A DNA stretch of 37,268 nt from Rhizobium mayense. GTDB taxonomy: Bacteria > Pseudomonadota > Alphaproteobacteria > Rhizobiales > Rhizobiaceae. The DNA lies in the NCBI RefSeq assembly GCF_030272705.1, contig NZ_JARFYM010000046.1:1-37268 (forward strand). Direction: 5' to 3'. A model generated the notes under the pieces. The model made no database searches. It saw only the letters and a program-made list of their open reading frames with translations, and was not told the origin of the DNA. The translations under genes were made by a program, and so were the position numbers. This document shows, piece after piece, positions 8,057 to 19,608 of this stretch; position 1 is the first letter of the stretch; each line of letters starts with the position of its first letter.

Positions 8057-9055
8057 CTAATCGGTCGGGACGCGGCCGTCTTCGGTCTCATACGCGACCA
8101 GGACACGTTTCGCTTCTGACCGATAGTCTGAAGGGTCGGTCCCGTAGTGCTGCCGGAAGGTTCGAGTGAAGCTGCTGCGGCTCTGATAGCCAGCCTGAAG
8201 TGCGACTTGTTCGATGGAGAGTGCATTGGCAGCCAGCAGGTTCGCCGCATGCCGCATGCGGAGACGCCTGAGGACAGACATCGCCGATTCACCGAACGCA
8301 GCCGTGAATCTCGCCATGAACGCCGAGCGGCTCAACCCAACCGACCTGCACAGGGATTGAACGCTGAAGTCCGCCGCGGGACGTGACGCCATTTCGGCGA
8401 ATGCGCGCGCTATCGGCGGATCACTCAAAAGCGAAAAGCGCTCTACCCAAGGGTTTGAAGAGGTCAGACAGCGACGAAGCAGGGTCAGCAGCACCAGCTT
8501 GAACAGCGCTGACGCCATCGGTCCTCGGCCGATCTCGTGCGTCGCGAGTTCAACCATCGCATAGCCCATGACCTGGTCGAGCTGATCATACGCATCAAAA
8601 GCTTCAACTATAGGCGAAGCGAGTGAAGCAAAAAGATCCAGCCCCGGACCGTAAACCGCTTGGAAGCAACCGCACACAAGCGAAAATGATGCCTCGCCTT
8701 CGCCAATCTCGTAGCGATGCACGGAGCCGGGAACGAACATGCTTTTCTCGATTCTGCCGGGACCAGAACGGGAGCGGCCAAATGATGAACCGCCCGCGAC
8801 GATCTCGATTGACGTGTTCGGCGGCGTCACGACGAGCATGTGCGGGACGAGCTCGATCACCGTTTCGCCATCGACGATGATCAAACCGGAACCGGTAAGA
8901 CAATAGTGTATAGTCGGCAGGTCGCCTCTCTCGACGTGAACGCAGGCTCCAGTGGCGAACAGGCACTCGGACAACCGGGCCGACTCCACTTCCATCGTTC
9001 CCATCAGTTTGTCGAGATCAGCTCGCGATATTCGCCAGAGCGGTTCGCATGCCAT
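8057..9055 (-). CDS. AraC-family transcriptional regulator (cupin N-terminal domain)
   Basis: A 332-aa one-component regulator. The N-terminal half (about 1-190) has the strand pattern of the AraC-type cupin_6 ligand domain, including CVHVERGDLPTIHYCLTGSG and a MLVVTPPNTS strand. The C-terminal 100 residues contain two helix-turn-helix units: SVQSLCRSVGLSRSAFMARF and IEQVALQAGYQSRSSFTRTFRQHYG, followed by the usual P-S-DYR ending. The ATG at 9055 is chosen (a TTG at 9061 is in frame); GAGG lies about 10 nt upstream. It is transcribed in the same direction as egtD, 309 bp upstream, and converges with the CPT-like gene. Its target is unknown; egtD or neighbouring detoxification genes are candidates. 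Confidence 0.9.
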   Translation of the reverse strand: MACEPLWRISRADLDKLMGTMEVESARLSECLFATGACVHVERGDLPTIHYCLTGSGLIIVDGETVIELVPHMLVVTPPNTSIEIVAGGSSFGRSRSGPGRIEKSMFVPGSVHRYEIGEGEASFSLVCGCFQAVYGPGLDLFASLASPIVEAFDAYDQLDQVMGYAMVELATHEIGRGPMASALFKLVLLTLLRRCLTSSNPWVERFSLLSDPPIARAFAEMASRPAADFSVQSLCRSVGLSRSAFMARFTAAFGESAMSVLRRLRMRHAANLLAANALSIEQVALQAGYQSRSSFTRTFRQHYGTDPSDYRSEAKRVLVAYETEDGRVPTD

Positions 9056-9364
9056 ATCCAAAAAGCCTCATGCTGCGTCAGCTCACATCAGCTCGATGAT
9101 CGGAGGCGCCGAACACCACCGTCTGACGCGGACGCTCCGCGCAGCGTGTCGTGTGAACGGTTTGATGCGCTCCGGTACGACTGGTTTGTTGAGCATCAAT
9201 AATTGCCGTCACCCTAATGAAGGCCCATGCACAATCGCTCAGCTGGTTCGTTTGGTGTAGCCACCGCATCCGAATATGATAATTTCAGCCAGGTCATGAA
9301 TGGGCGGCAAATGGAACTTTTTCGCCACCCGCACAGGATGAATTGCGATATAACGATCGGCGGT
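9056..9364. other. Intergenic, nothing recognised
   Basis: 309 bp between the leftward AraC gene and the leftward egtD. Short frames exist on both strands but none has family character or a convincing ribosome binding site. It presumably holds the AraC promoter. Confidence 0.4.
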
Positions 9365-10333
9365 TCAGTGGCGAACGAGCCCAAACAGGCCGAATAATGC
9401 GTCCCCGTCCTGCCAAGCCTCCGCAACCCTCCATCCCCCAGCGTGGACAAGCCGCTTGAAGCTCTCGACAGTATATTTTCGGGAGCTCTCCGTGTGGATG
9501 GTTTCCGACGCTCTGAAGTGGAACGTCTGCTCACAAAGGGTAACGCGCTGATCGCATAGGCTGACCAGGTGCATCTCTACGGCTTTCTCGGTCTCGTTCC
9601 AGCGCGCCACATGCTTGAACTGCTCTAAACGGAAATCGCCGCCAAGCTCTGTATTGATCCGCGCGAAAAGATTGAGGTTAAATGCGGCCGTTACACCCGC
9701 GCTGTCGTCATAAGCATTGAGAAGCTTATCGACGTTCTTCTGGAGATCGACACCGATGATGGCGCGTCCCTTGTCACCCAAATGACGGCCCATCTGCGTA
9801 AGTAAAGTCTGTGCCTCAGTCGTGTTCAAATTCCCCATCGTCGAGCCCGGGAAAAAACCCGTCCTGCCGGCGCCGGAGCCATCAAACGGAACCTCAAATA
9901 CGTCCAGGAAATTGCGCTCGATGGGGCGCACGCACAGCGATGGGAAGCGCGAAGCAATCCTCTTCGAGGTTTCCGCAAGGAAAGTGTCGGCTATATCGAT
10001 CGGCACGTAACCGCGTGGGTCGCGCAATCCTGCCAGGACAAGCTCGGTCTTGACGCCTGCTCCTGCACCATACTCGACGAGAGTCGCGCCAGAGCCCACG
10101 AAATCAGCGATGTCCATCTGCCGATCCCGCAAGATCGATGTTTCGGCTCGCGTCAGGTAATACTCTTCAAGCTTGGTTATCTCTTCGAAAAGCGCAGATC
10201 CTCGCTCGTCATATAGCCAACGGCTAGGCAAAGTCTTCACATCAGCCGATAATCCGGCGAGCACATCTCGAGCAAATTCATTTTCAGCAAGTTCATTTTC
10301 AGCACGTTCGATGCTGTTATTTACATGATGCAT
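9365..10333 (-). CDS. egtD: L-histidine N(alpha)-methyltransferase EgtD
   Basis: A 322-aa protein matching the usual EgtD length. EgtD transfers three methyl groups from S-adenosylmethionine to histidine, making hercynine, the substrate of EgtB. The SAM-binding glycine loop is EYGAGAGVKTEL (residues 88-98). The diagnostic segment FFPGSTMGNLNTTEA is present, as are the early motifs LPSRWLYDERGSALFEEI and YYLTRAET. The start at 10333 (MHHVNNSIER) is chosen because upstream frame sequence is low-complexity and not family-like; the ribosome binding site (GCGGAAAC) is weak. Near the N terminus a short tandem repeat encodes AENELAENEF. The gene is on the opposite strand to egtB and separated from it by five genes. 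Confidence 0.92.
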   Translation of the reverse strand: MHHVNNSIERAENELAENEFARDVLAGLSADVKTLPSRWLYDERGSALFEEITKLEEYYLTRAETSILRDRQMDIADFVGSGATLVEYGAGAGVKTELVLAGLRDPRGYVPIDIADTFLAETSKRIASRFPSLCVRPIERNFLDVFEVPFDGSGAGRTGFFPGSTMGNLNTTEAQTLLTQMGRHLGDKGRAIIGVDLQKNVDKLLNAYDDSAGVTAAFNLNLFARINTELGGDFRLEQFKHVARWNETEKAVEMHLVSLCDQRVTLCEQTFHFRASETIHTESSRKYTVESFKRLVHAGGWRVAEAWQDGDALFGLFGLVRH

Positions 10334-10762
10334 AGTTTCCGCTTTCGATGACGCGACAGATGGCGGCCGCGATGACGTCGCGGCCCAGAGCGCCACCATA
10401 GATTCTTGCCATGCACAGCGAGTCTACAATGCGTCTCCGATCGTCCGTATGGGCGATGCAACGGATTGTCCGCATTCCATCCAGGTATGATTATAGTTGG
10501 AGAAGAGGAGCTGTTTCGCTCAAAAGTTGGCGGTCGTCGGCGCGGTTCTGAAGTCGTGTCGGCGATATCCTCTGTCTATCGAAAGCATAACCAAACGGAA
10601 TTTCAAATTCCATCGGCTGCATTCCATAGTCTTTCGTTCGCGATGAGCACGGTGAAAGGCAAACCGGGGAAAGTTGGTTGTCGGAAGATCGGCTAAAGAG
10701 GGAGCTGGTTTCGGCGCTGATAAGCCCTAGCGCATGGCGGTATCGGACATGATGGAGGTGAC
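10334..10762. other. Divergent intergenic region, no gene recognised
   Basis: 429 bp between divergent egtD and the DUF1993 gene, so it should contain both promoters. A 96-codon plus-strand frame (10406-10696) has no domain character and no good ribosome binding site. I see no strong palindrome. Confidence 0.4.
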
Positions 10763-11296
10763 ATGTCCTTTTCGGTATATGACGTCACCGTGCCCGTGAT
10801 GCTGCGTGGGCTCGCGGTTATGGACGACTATCTGCTTCATGCCCAAAACCTGGAGCGGTCCAAATCGCTTGATCCGGGAAGCGTACTGACATCCAGGCTC
10901 GCTCCCGACATGCTGACGTTCGGCGAACAATTCGCGGTCAACTGCAACAAGGTCGAGCTGCACATGACCAAGCTTATGAATCGAATCCAGGTGGCTCCGC
11001 ATGAGGTAGCGATGATCTATCCCGCTCTTCAAGGTCGTCTGTTGGAAACGCGCAGCTTCCTGCAAACAATCGAGCCAGAAGACGTAGAGAGCGCTCAGAC
11101 ACTCATTCATCAACCGACTCCGTCGGTTGCGCAGGGCTGGTTCGGCGCGGATGATTACATTCGATACGTCGTATTAGCGGAATTCTTTTTCCATATCGCG
11201 GTGGCGCATGCGATTCTGCGGCATCTTGGAGCTCCCCTGGGAAAGAAGGACTATCTGGGGCATTTCACGCCACATGGCGGAGTCGACTATTCCTGA
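10763..11296 (+). CDS. DUF1993 domain protein
   Basis: A 177-aa protein with the full DUF1993 pattern: an N-terminal YDVTVPVMLRGLAVMDDYL helix, a LAPDMLTFGEQFAVNCNKVE helix, and a C-terminal AEFFFHIAVAHAILRHLGAPLGKKDYLG segment ending in a short FTPHGG tail. Members are predicted four-helix proteins distantly related to the DinB fold; the function is unknown. Conserved His and Asp positions suggest possible metal binding, as in DinB, but this is inference. The start at 10763 has GGAGGTG 4 nt upstream, a strong site. It is a single gene with long spacers on both sides. Confidence 0.88.
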   Translation: MSFSVYDVTVPVMLRGLAVMDDYLLHAQNLERSKSLDPGSVLTSRLAPDMLTFGEQFAVNCNKVELHMTKLMNRIQVAPHEVAMIYPALQGRLLETRSFLQTIEPEDVESAQTLIHQPTPSVAQGWFGADDYIRYVVLAEFFFHIAVAHAILRHLGAPLGKKDYLGHFTPHGGVDYS

Positions 11297-11704
11297 AGGC
11301 CGGCGTGCGCCGAGCTGCCTTGGCCCGTTACTTCATTTCATAGCGTGCCGATCTGAGGTTGTCAGACGGAGGATCACGCATTTTGGACGCCTGGATACAG
11401 GAGTCCGCCATATCGATGTTTAACGGCCGAATGGCTGGCCATATAGTCTGGTTCTCGCCAACAATTCGAAGGCCATGCATGCGATATGTCCCGCTGAGAA
11501 AGACTGGCCGGCATGTAAGCCCTCTCTGCGTTAGCAGCATGACGTTCGGCGCGACGGACGGGATCGTCTGACTCCCAGGCACCGCCCTAATGTTTTCATT
11601 CCTGCCTTTTTGCCGGATGACCCGGGAAAGAACTCTGCGCCTCTTCTAACCGCGCATCGAAACGATGTTCAGCGGTGTCCGGCGACCAACAAAGGAGAGT
11701 AACG
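11297..11704. other. Intergenic region with near-perfect palindrome
   Basis: 408 bp with no recognisable gene. A 22-bp near-palindrome at 11385-11406 has arms GGACGCCTG and CAGGAGTCC (one mismatch) around GATA. It is about 300 bp upstream of the SDR-cupin operon and just downstream of DUF1993, so it could be an operator or a terminator stem; no T-tract follows. Confidence 0.4.
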
Positions 11705-12460
11705 ATGAAGATCGTCGTGATCGGCGGCACTGGTTTGATTGGCTCGAAGACCGTTGCCATTCTACGCCGGGGCGGCCAGCAGGTCGTCGCGGCGTCGCCC
11801 AAAAGTGGCGTCAACACCGTCACCGGCGAAGGGCTCAAAGAAGCCGTGGCCGGCGCACAGGTGGTGATCGACCTCTCCAATGCGCCTTCGTTCGACCCGC
11901 AGGTCGTATCGGAATTCTTCGAGACTTCCGGCCGGAACCTTGTAGCGGCGGAGGTCGCAGCGGGCGTCAGGCACCATGTCATGCTATCCATCGTCGGGAC
12001 AGACCGGGTACCCGGCCAAGACTATTTCCGCGCCAAGCTCGCGCAAGAAAAACTGATCGAGGCTTCCGGTATCCCGTATACGATCATCCGCTCGACCCAG
12101 TTCCTGGAGTTCCTTGGCGGCATCGCCGATGCGAATACGGATGGGAGCATCGTCAGGCTTCCGCCAGGCCTGCTTCAGCCGATCGCGGCTGACGACGTTG
12201 CCGCCTTCGTCGCCGAACTAGCCTTCATTAATCCGCGAAACGGGATCGTCGAGATCGCCGGCCCGGAACAAGCGGAGTTCAACGAAATCGTCGCCCGCTA
12301 TTTGAAGGGTGTCGGCGACCCGCGGAAGGTCATGAAAGATCCCGAAGCCCGGTATTTCGGCGGTCGCCTCGAGGAAAAGTCGCTCGTACCATGGGGCGAG
12401 GCGCGTCTCGGCCGCATCAATCTCGAGGAGTGGTTACGGCGCTTGCAGAAAGCAGCCTGA
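11705..12460 (+). CDS. NmrA/SDR-type NAD(P)-binding protein
   Basis: A 251-aa atypical short-chain dehydrogenase. The N-terminal Rossmann turn is VIGGTGLIGSK (residues 5-15), the G-x-x-G-x-x-G form used by NmrA-like and extended SDRs. After a short beta-alpha region come DLSNAPSF and HHVMLSIVGTDRV, followed by YFRAKLAQEKLIEASGIPYTIIRSTQFLEF, typical of NmrA-like proteins. These bind NAD(P) and act as redox sensors or reductases. The start at 11705 is supported by AAAGGAG 8 nt upstream; a frame start at 11675 is not. It is the first gene of a likely operon with the cupin (85 bp on) and AhpD-like (19 bp further) genes. Confidence 0.88.
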   Translation: MKIVVIGGTGLIGSKTVAILRRGGQQVVAASPKSGVNTVTGEGLKEAVAGAQVVIDLSNAPSFDPQVVSEFFETSGRNLVAAEVAAGVRHHVMLSIVGTDRVPGQDYFRAKLAQEKLIEASGIPYTIIRSTQFLEFLGGIADANTDGSIVRLPPGLLQPIAADDVAAFVAELAFINPRNGIVEIAGPEQAEFNEIVARYLKGVGDPRKVMKDPEARYFGGRLEEKSLVPWGEARLGRINLEEWLRRLQKAA

Positions 12461-12545
12461 TCAGGCCGTCGCGGGCCGCGTCGGCAATGCGCGATGCAGA
12501 GCCTGCCGCAAAGACAGTTTCAGTGTTGAAGAAGGAGCAAGCCCC

Positions 12546-12965
12546 GTGAATTTCCGAACCGTTATCGCCGCCACGTCCATCGCCTTTGCCTTGTCGATGG
12601 CAGGCCCCGTTTCCGCCCAAGACAGTGAAGCGCAAACCGTCACGAAGAACTTCGAAGCAGCCATTCCCAATATCCCGGGAAAATCGCTGATTGCCCTGGA
12701 AGTCGATTACGCGCCGGGCGGGGCGTCCCCGCCCCACACTCACGCGAAGTCGGCTTTCATCCACGCCTACGTAATTTCGGGTGCGATCGAATCGAAGGTG
12801 AATGACGGCGCGACGCGCATCTATCGGGCAGGCGAGAGCTGGTCCGAAGCGCCAGGTGCGACCCATTCGATCAGCCGCAATGCGAGCAAGACCGAGCCGG
12901 CAAAGCTGCTCGCTGTCTTCGTCCTCGACACCAATGACAACCAACTGACCACGCCCATCAAATAA
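12546..12965 (+). CDS. Secreted cupin-domain protein
   Basis: A 139-aa protein that begins with a Sec-type signal peptide (basic MNFR, hydrophobic core, AMAG...VSAQ, cleavage likely after Ala near residue 24). The mature part is one small cupin: APGGASPPHTHAKSAF carries the metal-binding His pair of motif 1, and AGESWSEAPGATHSISRN is motif 2 with its His. It probably acts in the periplasm. The start is GTG at 12546, with AAGGAG 8 nt upstream. It lies between an NmrA-like and an AhpD-like gene; this trio looks like a small detoxification operon. The ligand or substrate is unknown. Confidence 0.87.
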   Translation: MNFRTVIAATSIAFALSMAGPVSAQDSEAQTVTKNFEAAIPNIPGKSLIALEVDYAPGGASPPHTHAKSAFIHAYVISGAIESKVNDGATRIYRAGESWSEAPGATHSISRNASKTEPAKLLAVFVLDTNDNQLTTPIK

Positions 12966-12984
12966 GCTTCTGGGCGAGAGGCCA

Positions 12985-13440
12985 ATGACCAGACGTCTGG
13001 ACTATAACCAAATTGCTCCAAACGGCGCCAAGGCCCTCGGAGGTGTGTATGGCTATATCATGCAGAGCGACTTGCCCGCCGAGCTGATCGACCTTGTCTA
13101 TCTTCGCGTCTCGCAGATCAACAACTGCGGCTATTGCCTCGACATGCACACACGCGATCTCACGAAGAGGGGCGTGCCGATCGAGAAGCTCGCTCTCGTT
13201 CAGGCCTGGGAGGAGGGCGGCGATCTCTTCAGCGAGACCGAGCGCGCCGCTCTGGCCTGGGCCGAGACGGTGACGCGGGTAGCAGACACCGGCGTACCGG
13301 ACGAAGCCTACCGGGCGGCGCGCGCGGTTTTCGGCGAGAAGGAACTCGTCGACCTAACGATCGCGATCAGCCTGATGAATGCCTACGACCGCATGGCGAT
13401 CAGCTTCCGCAACACGCCCGATGCGGCCATCAAAAAATAA
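12985..13440 (+). CDS. Carboxymuconolactone decarboxylase-family / AhpD-like protein
   Basis: A 151-aa all-helical CMD-family protein. The AhpD-type redox motif is present as INNCGYCLDMHTRDL, with Cys48, Cys51 and His55, so it is more likely a peroxidase-type thiol protein than a ring-opening decarboxylase. The C-terminal half carries the conserved ERAALAWAETVTRV segment. It would work in the cytoplasm, perhaps with a lipoyl or thiol partner. It is the third gene of the NmrA-cupin-AhpD set, starting 19 bp after the cupin stop, with GGGCGAGAGG before its ATG. A GC-rich inverted repeat (CGGCGCT-A-AGCGCCG, 13454-13468) follows the stop and may end the operon. Confidence 0.9.
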   Translation: MTRRLDYNQIAPNGAKALGGVYGYIMQSDLPAELIDLVYLRVSQINNCGYCLDMHTRDLTKRGVPIEKLALVQAWEEGGDLFSETERAALAWAETVTRVADTGVPDEAYRAARAVFGEKELVDLTIAISLMNAYDRMAISFRNTPDAAIKK

Positions 13441-13684
13441 GCAAAGCGCATCCCGGCGCTAAGCGCCGCTCAGCCATTCCGATAACGTGCGGCTATCGAC
13501 TCCATGGCGAGAGGTGATTTTCTTTTCTGCCGTCATAGATCCAATCTTCGAGCCATCGTCGCTCGCCCTCCTATTCGGATCAAAGTCGGCGTTCGGTTGA
13601 ACGATCGCAGGCGGGGGCCGAGATCAACATTTTGATGAGTTCCGGCGAAAGAGCCGCTCGAATAATATGCAAGCGAGGATGTCT

Positions 13685-14140
13685 ATGATTGAAATCACTG
13701 CCGACATGGAGGCGATCATCAAGCAGGCGATACTGTCGTTCGTCGCCACGGTCAACGAAGACGGGACGCCCAATCTTTCGCCGAAGGCGTCCTTGACGGT
13801 CAGGAACGGTGTTCTCTATTTCGCAGATATCGCATCGCCCCGGACAATACTGAACTTGAGGCGCAATCCCGCCGTCGAAATTAACGTAGTCGACATCTTC
13901 CAGAGGCGCGGTTATCGAGTCACGGGTCGCGCATCGATACTGCCGCCAGGCAATGAAGAGTATTTGATGATCGCCGACTGGGTTCGGGCGACGAACGGCC
14001 CGGAGTATCCTGTCGATCACGTGGTCAAAATCGAAACCACTTCGATCACCCCGTTACTGTCGCCGGCCCATGTTTTCGCTCAACCTCCGCGAAGTCAGGA
14101 AGAGATCAGACGCACCTACTATCAAAAGTACACGGTGTAA
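13685..14140 (+). CDS. Pyridoxamine 5'-phosphate oxidase-family (split-barrel flavin) protein
   Basis: A 151-aa PNPOx-like split-barrel protein. The first strands read AILSFVATVNEDGTPNLSPKASLTV, the classic flavin-binding beginning of this family. VLYFADIASPRTILNLRRNPAVEINVVD and a final RTYYQKYTV follow. Such proteins bind FMN, F420 or haem and reduce small molecules; they are rarely true PdxH enzymes. The start at 13685 (MIEITADMEAI) is chosen because GAGG lies 6 nt upstream; in-frame ATGs at 13667 and 13679 are alternatives. It stands alone between the AhpD-like and DUF3788 genes, all rightward. Confidence 0.85.
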   Translation: MIEITADMEAIIKQAILSFVATVNEDGTPNLSPKASLTVRNGVLYFADIASPRTILNLRRNPAVEINVVDIFQRRGYRVTGRASILPPGNEEYLMIADWVRATNGPEYPVDHVVKIETTSITPLLSPAHVFAQPPRSQEEIRRTYYQKYTV

Positions 14141-14202
14141 GACCGATCGAGCCATCGTAGTCAGAAGCTTACGTGATTAACTTGTGGTGCAAGGAAAGCA
14201 GC

Positions 14203-14658
14203 ATGGAACAGTCCCCCCAGATCGGCGACAGGATTACCGGCAAATTGGCGCCGCCCGATGACAGCACCGTCCGCGACTGGATCGGGCCGGAAGCGTTCGG
14301 GCATTGGGCCGAGCTGCAGAGCTGGATCGAGGCATCCTATCCGCGTGTTTTCACGCCGGAGTGGCTCTATGGTGGCCAGAAACGCGGTTGGTCCTTGCGC
14401 TACAAGAAGACCAGGGCGTTTTGCACCTTCCTGCCGGAATACAGGCGGTTTTCGGTCGTGGTGGTCTTTGGGACAGCAGAGCGAGAGAATTTTGAGGCGC
14501 GGCGTTACAGCTGGCGCTCGCAATTGGTCAAGCTCTACGATGAAACCCGAACATATCATGACGGGAAATTTCTGACAGCGCCGATTGCATCCGCAGATGA
14601 TCGGCATGAGGTTATGGAGCTTTTGACTATGAAGCGCCCTCCACCGTCACAGGGTTGA
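14203..14658 (+). CDS. DUF3788 family protein
   Basis: A 151-aa protein resembling DUF3788. The central signature is TPEWLYGGQKRGWSLRYKKTRAFCTFLPE followed by a FSVVVVFG strand and a late YHDGKFL segment. These proteins look like small phosphate-binding YdhG/DUF1801-type domains, but no function is known. The start at 14203 (MEQSPQIGDR) has AAGGAA 7 nt upstream. It lies about 60 bp after the PNPOx-like gene, so co-transcription is possible. Confidence 0.8.
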   Translation: MEQSPQIGDRITGKLAPPDDSTVRDWIGPEAFGHWAELQSWIEASYPRVFTPEWLYGGQKRGWSLRYKKTRAFCTFLPEYRRFSVVVVFGTAERENFEARRYSWRSQLVKLYDETRTYHDGKFLTAPIASADDRHEVMELLTMKRPPPSQG

Positions 14659-14875
14659 AAGTCGCGGAAATCCTGACTTTCGGACGGTACGAAAGCTGCG
14701 ATTCATACCTGAAAGACTCGGCACTTTCGCGAAAGGGACGGCTTTGGCCAGCCTCCCGTCGAGGGTGAGCGTGGGAACGTCAGTAGATCTTGTGGCTGGA
14801 TAGGCGTGCATTTGCTGATAGCGCGCTCTTTTGCGTGCTTCGGCGGCATTGCGTCCCTGGGGCCTCTGTTGGGCT
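14659..14875. other. Spacer before promoter repeat B
   Basis: This is part of a longer 496-bp stretch (14659-15154) that holds no conventional gene. The left part shows nothing recognisable; the repeat B promoter, a mini-ORF and the RND leader region follow. Confidence 0.4.
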
Positions 14876-14957
14876 CTGCGTCGCAGGCATCGATTCCATA
14901 GCCATAGGTCATTGGACCATCGAGTTTCACCATCCTATTTTTGCTCGCCAGCAAAGG
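14876..14957 (+). promoter_or_regulatory. 82-bp promoter/operator repeat, copy B
   Basis: The second copy of the element seen at 3231-3312, same length with no gaps and 68 of 82 identical positions. The -35 TTGGAC is at 14912-14917, the -10 TATTTT at 14936-14941, spacer 18 bp. The GGTC-ATTG-GACC dyad is conserved (14907-14918). It ends in CAAAGG, which runs into AAAGGAGG before a mini-ORF. The next full gene on this strand is the RND adaptor at 15155, so the element may drive the efflux operon through a leader. Confidence 0.68.
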
Positions 14958-14967
14958 AGGTCGGACG

Positions 14968-15015
14968 ATGAAGAAATATAGCGAAAACCCCGAGGCCATG
15001 TCGCCGCTGAGGTGA
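14968..15015 (+). pseudogene. 15-codon mini-ORF, possible MsrB N-terminal remnant
   Basis: It has an excellent ribosome binding site (AAAGGAGG, 7 nt upstream of ATG). The peptide MKKYSENPEAMSPLR stops at TGA, and the frame then continues EQIA. This resembles the usual N terminus of peptide-methionine (R)-S-oxide reductase MsrB (K-Y-x-K-x-P-E-A-x-x-x-L-x-x-E-Q). No further MsrB sequence follows. It could be a truncated msrB, or a leader peptide of the RND operon. Confidence 0.35.
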
Positions 15016-15154
15016 GAGCAAATCGCCTTCAAGAGCTCGTCGGACGTAGCGAGCCTTCGATCCCAAAACGAACATTCCATTTCAGCTGAACGACGAAAAG
15101 ACAGGAGCCTGGCGCTGGCCGTGGCTTCTCGATCAAACACGTCGGAGGTAACCG

Positions 15155-16350
15155 ATGCAGATCCGCCATTCAACTTCAACTTTGAAACGCGTTGTGCTGC
15201 TTTTCGCGGCTCTCTCAGCGGGAGCTGCGCAGGCTCAGCAAACGCCTCCCCCACCACAGGTGTCCGTGGCGAAGCCCGTCGTGCGAGAGACCGTCGACAA
15301 CGACGAGTTCATCGGCCGCTTCCAGGCTTCCGAGCAGGTTTCTATCCGCTCCCGGGTCGGCGGGTACCTTCAGAGCGTCAACTTCAAGGATGGCCAGTTG
15401 GTCAAGCAGGGTGACGAGCTTTTCGAGATCGACCAGCGTCCCTTCGTCACCGCATACAACCAGGCCGCCGCCCAGCTCGCGGTCGCGCGCTCCACCCTGA
15501 CCTACGCGCAGTCGGAATTCGACCGCGTGAACACTCTGGTAAAGTCCGGTAGCCAGACTGTGTCGACACTCGACGACCGACGCAAGGAGCTGCAGTCCGC
15601 ACAGGCGAACCTCCAGGGGGCCCAGGCAAGCGTTGAACGCGCTCAGCTCGATCTCACCTACAGTAAGATCACTGCCCCGTTGAGCGGACGTATCAACCGT
15701 CATCTGATTTCGGTCGGCAACCTCGTCCAGGCAGATCAGACCGAACTGACGACGATCGTTGCGCTCGATCCCATCGACTTCTATTTCGACATCGATGAGC
15801 GGCGTCTGCTCAACTACGCGGAGACGGCTCGCAAGAACGGCAACGTCCTCCAGGAGGGGGGCGGCGGCTTGAAGGTAAGCGTGCGTCTCGGGGACCGGGA
15901 CCAGACGAAGTTCGAGGGCACGCTCAACTTCGCGGAAAACACCATCGATCAGGCAACCGGCACGCTGCGCGCGCGCGCCCGTTTCGCCAATCCCGGCTTC
16001 GTCCTTCAGCCCGGCCTCTTTGGCCGCGTTGAGATAGAAGGTTCAAACTCCTACACGGCGATCCTCATACCCGACGAAGCAATATCCGCCGACCAGAACG
16101 AGCGCGTGGTCTACGTGCTCAATCCCGACAACACTGTCACGACAAAATCCGTTCGCCCGGGTCCCAGGCTTTACGGCTACCGGGTCATCCGCTCGGGTCT
16201 CACGGGCGATGAACAGATCGTCGTGAAGGGCGTGGTCCGGGTGCGTCCCGGAGTCAAGGTTACTCCGGTTACGGTGGAGCTGCCCAAGGAGAACCCGAAC
16301 GACGTGCCCGCGACGGCGCAGGAAGCAGTGTCAGCAGCGGGAGCAACCAA

Positions 16351-16354
<4 letters not shown>
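15155..16354 (+). CDS. RND efflux periplasmic adaptor subunit (AcrA/MexA type)
   Basis: A 399-aa membrane fusion protein. It has a Sec signal peptide (basic KR, then VVLLFAALSAGAAQAQ) with no lipobox cysteine. A first lipoyl half-motif is at SIRSRVGGYLQSVNFKDGQLVKQGDELFEID, followed by an alpha-helical hairpin rich in Ala, Gln and Ser (about 95-165). The second lipoyl half follows (LDLTYSKITAPLSGRINRHLISVGNLVQ), then beta-barrel and membrane-proximal domains ending in a Pro/Ala tail. It links the inner-membrane pump to an outer-membrane channel; no TolC/OprM gene is nearby. The start at 15155 has CGGAGG 6 nt upstream. Its stop overlaps the next start as ATGA, indicating coupling with the permease. 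Confidence 0.93.
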
Positions 16355-19533
<3,179 letters not shown>

Positions 19534-19540
19534 CCAAAAC

Positions 19541-19585
19541 GCAATAGTGGCCCGCCAGCTGCAAACGCTGTCGGGCCACTATTGC
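19541..19585 (+). terminator. Long hairpin terminator after the RND operon
   Basis: A perfect 14-bp inverted repeat, GCAATAGTGGCCCG (19541-19554) and its complement (19572-19585). Inside it CAGC/GCTG extends the stem after one mismatch, leaving a 7-nt loop. It begins 7 bp after the permease stop. No T-run follows on the plus strand, while GTTTTGG follows on the minus strand. It probably acts as a strong transcript 3' end or stabiliser. Confidence 0.65.
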
Positions 19586-19608
19586 AGCTCCCATTCTCGT
19601 AAATCTCT

